From Lachnospiraceae bacterium (GTDB lineage: Bacteria; Bacillota; Clostridia; Lachnospirales; Lachnospiraceae), in NCBI GenBank assembly GCA_004557975.1, contig SFEV01000073.1:1-12362 (forward strand): a DNA stretch of 12,362 nucleotides, given 5' to 3'. Under the pieces are notes generated by a model. It did no database searches. It was not told the DNA's origin and worked only from the letters and a program-made list of their open reading frames with translations. The position numbers were made by a program, and so were the translations under genes. Shown piece by piece: positions 7,902-12,362 of this stretch (position 1 is its first letter; each line of letters starts with the position of its first letter).

Positions 7902-7954
7902 TGTGTGACGTGCCTCCGGGCACACACAAAAGAGAGTTCCTGAAAAGGAAACTC
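7902..7954 (+). promoter_or_regulatory. Riboswitch expression-platform hairpins
   Basis: Two stems follow the aptamer. The first is TGTGT(gac)GTGCC with GGCACACACA, 7902-7928, with loop TCCG. The second is GAGTTCC with GGAAACTC, 7934-7954, with one bulged A. Neither is followed by a T-run, so a simple transcription terminator is unlikely. CCTCC at 7913-7917 in the first hairpin is complementary to the GGAGG of the ribosome binding site near 7974, so control of translation start through an anti-Shine-Dalgarno pairing is possible. The mechanism is inferred from complementarity only. Confidence 0.4.
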
Positions 7955-7986
7955 ATCGGCACACAAAACACGAAGGAGGAAATAAA

Positions 7987-8094
7987 ATGTCAGTACAGAC
8001 AAAAAGGAGACAGAGGGCAGCAGCCGGATTTTCCAGACCTGATACGGGTTGTACCACAGTCATTTTCCTCTTTCCCTGCATTTCCCCGGAATGA
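7987..8094 (+). CDS. 35-residue ORF after the riboswitch, possible relic or leader
   Basis: An ATG at 7987 with a very strong ribosome binding site (GAAGGAGG, seven bases before the ATG) opens a 35-codon frame beginning MSVQTKRRQRAAAGF and ending in TGA at 8092-8094. Its first residues and its ribosome-binding region resemble the start of the secreted-protein gene at 8206 (MSVKALKRQLMAA, also after AAGGAGG): M, S, V, R, Q and two alanines align without gaps. It is in the same frame as that gene but lacks a hydrophobic core and a SipW-type cleavage motif. It may be the surviving start of an earlier copy, or a short ORF translated to control the downstream gene. Confidence 0.4.
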   Translation: MSVQTKRRQRAAAGFSRPDTGCTTVIFLFPCISPE

Positions 8095-8178
8095 TTTCCG
8101 GCACAGGGAGACGCAGGCGATGCGTCTAAATGCCAGTTAGCGCACTGAAAGACAGGCCACAAGGGCTTAAGAACTGGC
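8073..8178 (+). other. Compact three-hairpin RNA element before the secreted-protein gene
   Basis: Three stems sit almost end to end. The first has TCCCTG (8073-8078) with CAGGGA (8104-8109), enclosing CCGGAA (8086-8091) with TTCCGG (8096-8101). The second, GACGCA (8110-8115) with TGCGTC (8121-8126), follows with no gap. The third has GCCAGTT (8132-8138) with AACTGGC (8172-8178), enclosing AGGCC/GGCTT. The element ends 27 bases before the start codon at 8206 and about 10 bases before its AAGGAGG. It overlaps the end of the 35-codon ORF. It may be a second regulatory RNA domain, an mRNA-stabilising structure or part of the riboswitch platform. I do not recognise a family. Confidence 0.45.
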
Positions 8179-8205
8179 GATAAGATTTTTAAGGAGGAAA
8201 ATAGT

Positions 8206-9093
8206 ATGAGTGTAAAAGCATTAAAGAGACAGCTCATGGCTGCAATCGCAATGGTACTCGTGGCGGCTGTGGCGTTGGGGAGTTCAACGTATGCGTGGTT
8301 TGTGAATAATACCAAGGTTACAGCTGATAATGTAACTGTTACTGCTAAAGCAGCAAACACACTGTTGATTTCACATGCAACTGAAAATGCATGGGGAACG
8401 ACTGCAAAGTTCAAAGCAGAAACTGCAACTGAATTTATTCCTGTATCCACAATTGATACAACATCTTTCTTTAAAGATTCAGCTTGGGGAACAGAAACTG
8501 GAGATAGCAATCTTCAGAAAGGTGAGTATACGGCTCAGGGGTTTGTGCCTGCTGATAATACCAAGGATTATTTTGTCGATTCTTTCCAGGTGAAGTCCAG
8601 TCAAAACTGTGGATTATATTTGGATTCTGAAACACAGTTCACAACTGATGGTAATGTAAATGTTTTGAAATCTATGAGACTTGCATTGGTTATTGATGGT
8701 GGAGAAACTTTCTTCTATCAGGTAGACGCGACTCCGATTACTGGTTCCGGTAATAGCTATAACACTACGTTGGTTTCCATGGCTGCCGATGGTGTTAAGA
8801 GGGCTATTAGCGGCGCTAATGCCGCTGATGATATTGCCGCTGATAATATGAGTGCAGGTGATGTTATTGCTCTTTCGAACGGTACCGTTACTGCACCTTC
8901 TGACAATACTACATTAGTAGAAAAAGATGATAGCAAGAAGCTTTGTGATCTGACAGCAAATACAGCAAAAACAATCACTGTTTATATTTGGATGGAAGGC
9001 TGTGACTATGATTGCAATACTGTTGTTGTGAAACAGATTACTGAACAGGCTGTTAGCTGTGTACTTGGTTTTGTTGCTGGTAAAATAGCATAG
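8206..9093 (+). CDS. Secreted protein with SipW-type signal peptide, under c-di-GMP riboswitch
   Basis: A 295-residue exported protein. Its N-terminus is MSVKALKRQL, a hydrophobic core (11-25), then GSSTYAWFVNN (25-35), the pattern of signal peptides cut by SipW-type signal peptidases in TasA/CalY-like biofilm-matrix proteins; the cut is probably after A30. The mature part is rich in T, N, A and D, as in beta-rich surface proteins. It has cysteines at 135, 247, 266, 270 and 285, and ITVYIWMEGCDYDC (257-270), shared with the membrane-anchored protein at 6722. There is no cell-wall sorting motif. AAGGAGG lies eight bases before the ATG. Upstream are the c-di-GMP-I riboswitch and a three-hairpin element; downstream is a strong terminator, so it is probably made as its own mRNA. 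Its codons are visibly more T/A-ending than its neighbours', fitting high expression or separate origin. The role as matrix or fibre subunit is inferred; no SipW gene lies in the window. Confidence 0.82.
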   Translation: MSVKALKRQLMAAIAMVLVAAVALGSSTYAWFVNNTKVTADNVTVTAKAANTLLISHATENAWGTTAKFKAETATEFIPVSTIDTTSFFKDSAWGTETGDSNLQKGEYTAQGFVPADNTKDYFVDSFQVKSSQNCGLYLDSETQFTTDGNVNVLKSMRLALVIDGGETFFYQVDATPITGSGNSYNTTLVSMAADGVKRAISGANAADDIAADNMSAGDVIALSNGTVTAPSDNTTLVEKDDSKKLCDLTANTAKTITVYIWMEGCDYDCNTVVVKQITEQAVSCVLGFVAGKIA

Positions 9094-9122
9094 GTTAATA
9101 ATACTTGCCTCTGTAACTGAAG

Positions 9123-9169
9123 CAAATACCCTACACCAGGTAGTTGTGGTACCTGGTGCAGGGTATTTG
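9123..9169 (+). terminator. Strong intrinsic terminator between convergent genes
   Basis: A 20-base stem with a single mismatch (9123-9142 with 9150-9169, seven-base loop) follows the secreted-protein gene by 30 bases and is followed by TATAAT-type A/T sequence, not a clean T-run. It lies between genes that point toward each other, so it probably stops transcription from both sides. The rest of 9094-9248 shows nothing else. Confidence 0.75.
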
Positions 9170-9248
9170 TATAATAGCATCTTATAAGGCAGGAGTTTTA
9201 AATCGTTACAATACAATCTGCTGGACAACAAGATATTCACATGACTTT

Positions 9249-10250
9249 TTATTTTATATACAGCACATCATCCATCGCCTTAAGATTATTCTCCGGGGAA
9301 TCTTTGGACACTTCACATCCGCAGGCTGCGATATAGCGTTTCCCGCCTTCCTGTATGCATGTACCTGTTTTTTCTGCAACATCTTTTTCTATTCCCTGCA
9401 GCATCACCGCAACCGGATCTATATTTCCGCAAATACAGACAGATGTCCCCTCTGTGATGTCGCGGATATCCCTGCATTCCACCATCCAGTCAAAGTCCAG
9501 AATATCAGCTTCCAACAGCTTCAGTTGGGAAAGCAGAGGAGTAATGTTGCCGCAAATATGCAGTTTCGCTTTCGCACCCATTTGATGCAGATAATCAATC
9601 GTTGCCTTGTCATACTTAAATGCATATTCTTCATAAAGAGACGGTCCTACCAGTGAAGCCACCGCATTGCCGATTCCAATAATATCCGCACCTGCTTTTA
9701 CCTGTGCTTCCATGAATCTGCATTGCTGCCGAAAAATGATATCCATTACTTCTGTCAGGTCTTCCTCTTCCGCAAGATCCATAAGAAGTTCACTCACCCC
9801 TCTCAGATCTGCGCATTCAGCCAGTACACCCTCCACCCATCCGATGATCGGGATCTCGCCGCCGACACGAATTCTGAATTCTTCCACTGCTCTGATATGG
9901 TCCAGAGTTCTGTCATTATCATAGGGACTTACGATTTTCAGTTTATCCGTATCATAGCCATTTTTCAATAATGGTTCAGAACAGTACGGTACCCCATCCT
10001 GCGGAAAAATAAGATTACTGCCAAACGCCGCAGCTTCTCTGACCGGATCGGAAATTACACTGACTGAATCGAATCCATACTTCTCCACACAGCGAAGATT
10101 TCCTTCCACCAGTTTTCTGTAATCCAGAACATAAGTCCGGTAATCCGTTCCTGCTTCCTTTGCCACCAATGCCATGGCAATATTCATATTCGGAATTTTG
10201 TCAACTTCTTTTCCTTCCAGTCTGCATTTTACACGTTCATACGGTGTCAT
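9249..10250 (-). CDS. Uroporphyrinogen decarboxylase (URO-D) family protein, methyltransferase-like
   Basis: A 333-residue protein of the URO-D superfamily (PF01208). This family holds both haem-pathway decarboxylases and zinc-dependent methyl-group transferases of the MtaA/MtbA kind acting with corrinoid proteins. Key positions here are H231-I-C233-G-N, CGNIDPV (274-280) and C310-G-C312. A His-x-Cys plus a late Cys is the zinc-ligand pattern of the methyltransferase-like branch, so a methyl-transfer role is more likely than haem synthesis. No corrinoid protein gene lies in the window. Its ATG (10248-10250) comes one base after the stop of the GH127 gene. Its ribosome binding site, AGGAGGAG, lies within the last codons of that gene, so the two are translationally coupled. 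The substrate cannot be told. Confidence 0.8.
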   Translation of the reverse strand: MTPYERVKCRLEGKEVDKIPNMNIAMALVAKEAGTDYRTYVLDYRKLVEGNLRCVEKYGFDSVSVISDPVREAAAFGSNLIFPQDGVPYCSEPLLKNGYDTDKLKIVSPYDNDRTLDHIRAVEEFRIRVGGEIPIIGWVEGVLAECADLRGVSELLMDLAEEEDLTEVMDIIFRQQCRFMEAQVKAGADIIGIGNAVASLVGPSLYEEYAFKYDKATIDYLHQMGAKAKLHICGNITPLLSQLKLLEADILDFDWMVECRDIRDITEGTSVCICGNIDPVAVMLQGIEKDVAEKTGTCIQEGGKRYIAACGCEVSKDSPENNLKAMDDVLYIK

Positions 10251-10251
10251 C

Positions 10252-12357
10252 TTATTCTCCTCCTGAGTCTGCCGGAAATGTAACTTTCCTTAAAATTGTT
10301 CCTCCCATAGGCACCATGGCAGTATGTATCTTTTGTCTGCCATCCCGGAATACACCTGACAGCTTCTGTTTTTTCCAGTTTTTCTCCCCGGTTTCAAGAT
10401 AACAGAATTGACTGCGGTCATTTTCGTGAATCTTCCAGCTTTCTTTTTCCCGTTCTGTCGAAATGTACCCGATCTCCCGGAATGGTTTTATATCATATTC
10501 CAGGATTGTCTGCTCCCTGGCGGCAATCGGCACCGCATAAACCAGGGGGCCATGTGTGACATAATAGTCTTTATTCAGATCTTCTGAAATTTTAACGTCG
10601 CATAAATACTCAACCGTTATGCACTGTCTCCCCGTCCACAGCTTCTTCAGCCGTATCTTATGATGACAGACAACAATTGCCTGACCGTTTACTTTAACCT
10701 GATCGGCCCATGCCGGTACCCTGACACTGAATGTAAACTCTGCGGCCTCCTTTGGGATTATCTCAAAACACAGCTTCCGCTGTGCAGGATAATCTGTTTC
10801 CTGCAAAATGACAACTTCCGTTTCATTGATGGCTGTTTTCAGTTCACTGCTCCCAAACAAAACTGCAGATATTTCATTTTCATGCTGAACATACATATTT
10901 TGTACATAGTGCGGAGTAAGTCTGCCCATATTAGGTACACAGCAGACTGCCGTAGTCTGATGCACCGGAGAATATTTGTAACGTTCGTCTGTATACACAT
11001 CTGTAAAGGTTTTTCTCCTGTCTGCAGTATAACAATTATCGGTTTTACAATACATGATGGAACTTTCTTCCGGATGCTTCATTCCCATGCCCGCATTGAA
11101 GTAGAGCCACTCCATTTTGTCTGCCCACATCATCTTTTTGGTTTCCTGTAATAATAGTGCATAGCTGTCAAACAGTTCTGTGACAGAACAGAATTCATAT
11201 CCTGTTGTTGTGGCATCTGCGCTTCTTCTCAATACCCATTCATCTCCAATGGGACCTCCGGAGGGTGTTATGTGAAATGGAAGCTTGGCCAGCATCAGAT
11301 CAATCAACGGACGGTACTCATCCCTATACAATCCGGCTATGACTACTGCCCGAATATGTTCATAAAGATGTACTCCGTGATTTTTCCACATATAGTCCAT
11401 ATCACGGATATTTTTTATCTGTAAGTCTTCTTCGCTCACAATATTTTCGCTGAAATTTTCATACAGCCATATGGCATAATCCAGATATTCTGAATCATCC
11501 GTCAGCAAATACATTTCAAACAGTGAATCTACAATCGTCAGACCGTGACAATGTCCGCAAAAACTGTTTTTTACCGAAAAAGGATTTGAAGTTCCGATTG
11601 GATATCCATTCATTAGATTTTTAAAAGCCTTCTCCAGCGCTTCTTTTACAGTTTCGGATCCTGTTTTCTCATAATATGCCAGCAAGACCCTGAATAAGGT
11701 GGATTTTGACCACAATTCTCCATTTTCATCTGTATGCCGGTATCGCAGATCTTCTTTGTAAATTCCAAGATAACCGTCTGCATCCTGTGTATTTAAAATC
11801 CAGGCGATATACTCCTCAACTTTTTCCACATACTTACTGTCATCTAAAAGCAGTGCTGCTCTGCAGTATCCATCTCTCCAGTTTGACTGTGATTCGCTGT
11901 TCCACCACATATTGCAGCATTCCATACCGCTTTTGTCCTCGTTTACGGCAAACTCGTATTTTTGCAGGCCGTCCTCCGTGACCCATGTGCCTTCCAGCAG
12001 CGCAAAGGCCTCCTGCGCCTCCTTCCGGCTTTCAGCTTTTCTGTCGGCTTCCGCCTGCAGCTCGGCCGCACTGTAATACGCCTCACGATCTCCGGTTTCA
12101 TGCCAGCCGTCATCGTGCCAGAACACATCTGCCAGCCATGCAAACTGCGGGGAGTCCAGATAGCGCAGATGATAGATAACATCATGCGCCCTGTCCTCAA
12201 TCGTCAGCCCGCTGATATTTTCGGCAAAATCCGCCCGAACCGTCAGAACGCCGTTTCGGAACGTATGGTCAAACTGATCGCCCAGATCTTCAAAATTCGC
12301 GTCGTAGCAGCGGATGGGATTGTCCTTGAGCTGCCCGCCGCGATAATAGAGCTTCAT
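10252..12357 (-). CDS. GH127/DUF1680 family glycoside hydrolase, beta-L-arabinofuranosidase-like
   Basis: A 701-residue protein of the DUF1680 family, which includes GH127 beta-L-arabinofuranosidases and relatives such as GH146. The zinc and catalytic pattern of the characterised GH127 enzyme is present: E388-F-C390 and the adjacent pair C472-C473 in AVCCVPNMGRL, the first of which would be the thiol nucleophile. The N-terminal part (about 60-360) is the helical barrel region with FWHDDGWHE (79-87); the C-terminal part (about 500-700) is beta-rich. It has no signal peptide, so it is probably cytoplasmic and acts on imported oligosaccharides. The ATG at 12355-12357 is only five bases from the window edge, so the ribosome binding site and promoter cannot be seen and an earlier start is not excluded. 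It leads a coupled pair with the URO-D gene. Exact linkage and sugar are uncertain. Confidence 0.85.
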   Translation of the reverse strand: MKLYYRGGQLKDNPIRCYDANFEDLGDQFDHTFRNGVLTVRADFAENISGLTIEDRAHDVIYHLRYLDSPQFAWLADVFWHDDGWHETGDREAYYSAAELQAEADRKAESRKEAQEAFALLEGTWVTEDGLQKYEFAVNEDKSGMECCNMWWNSESQSNWRDGYCRAALLLDDSKYVEKVEEYIAWILNTQDADGYLGIYKEDLRYRHTDENGELWSKSTLFRVLLAYYEKTGSETVKEALEKAFKNLMNGYPIGTSNPFSVKNSFCGHCHGLTIVDSLFEMYLLTDDSEYLDYAIWLYENFSENIVSEEDLQIKNIRDMDYMWKNHGVHLYEHIRAVVIAGLYRDEYRPLIDLMLAKLPFHITPSGGPIGDEWVLRRSADATTTGYEFCSVTELFDSYALLLQETKKMMWADKMEWLYFNAGMGMKHPEESSIMYCKTDNCYTADRRKTFTDVYTDERYKYSPVHQTTAVCCVPNMGRLTPHYVQNMYVQHENEISAVLFGSSELKTAINETEVVILQETDYPAQRKLCFEIIPKEAAEFTFSVRVPAWADQVKVNGQAIVVCHHKIRLKKLWTGRQCITVEYLCDVKISEDLNKDYYVTHGPLVYAVPIAAREQTILEYDIKPFREIGYISTEREKESWKIHENDRSQFCYLETGEKNWKKQKLSGVFRDGRQKIHTAMVPMGGTILRKVTFPADSGGE

Positions 12358-12362
12358 GACAC

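Noticed and set aside
7763..8140. 125-codon plus-strand ORF across the riboswitch
   Set aside because: It reads straight through the conserved aptamer and its stems, has no ribosome binding site and no recognisable motif.
7900..8200. Group I intron after the c-di-GMP aptamer
   Set aside because: The interval is short, and I could not find the conserved core segments that form P3, P7 and the guanosine site, so the hairpins are reported only as unassigned structure.
1..12362. CRISPR array, tRNA, rRNA or insertion sequence
   Set aside because: No regularly spaced repeats, tRNA cloverleaf, rRNA core or transposase motifs were seen on either strand.

Overview
The window looks like chromosome of an anaerobic Clostridia species, most likely a gut Lachnospiraceae. 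The reasons are moderate GC with strong AGGAGG-type ribosome binding sites, a clostridial-style hybrid kinase with a substrate-binding-protein sensor, a secreted protein with a SipW-type signal peptide, and a two-gene GH127/DUF1680 plus URO-D module. This assignment is inferred from gene content, not from a marker gene.

Layout, left to right. Bases 1-643 carry no convincing protein gene. They hold a run of close-packed hairpins (about 27-257), a strong intrinsic terminator (366-398) and a short leader ORF (570-626). Bases 644-5897 form a three-gene plus-strand operon: a REC-GGDEF(degenerate)-EAL-REC protein, a secreted-sensor hybrid histidine kinase with two receiver domains, and a stand-alone HPt protein overlapping the kinase gene. 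A near-consensus sigma-A promoter (5905-5933) then starts a second plus-strand unit: a YcgR-like PilZ c-di-GMP receptor (5967-6647) and a membrane-anchored surface protein (6722-7693). Bases 7694-8205 are a long untranslated region with a clear c-di-GMP-I (GEMM-I) riboswitch (about 7783-7900), a 35-codon mini-ORF and a second compact group of hairpins. This leads into a 295-residue secreted protein with a SipW-type signal peptide (8206-9093), closed by a long terminator hairpin (9123-9169). On the minus strand, converging on that terminator, are a URO-D family methyltransferase-like gene (9249-10250) and, one base upstream of it, a GH127/DUF1680 glycoside hydrolase (10252-12357).

How the genes may work together (inference). 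The plus-strand block reads as one c-di-GMP circuit. An extracellular ligand sensor feeds a hybrid kinase; phosphate passes through its receivers to the HPt protein and on to the twin-receiver EAL phosphodiesterase; the resulting c-di-GMP level is read by the PilZ protein and by the riboswitch in front of the secreted protein. The membrane-anchored protein and the secreted protein share a C-terminal IWMEGxDxxC motif and are candidates for an anchor/fibre or matrix pair. The minus-strand genes look like an unrelated carbohydrate module.
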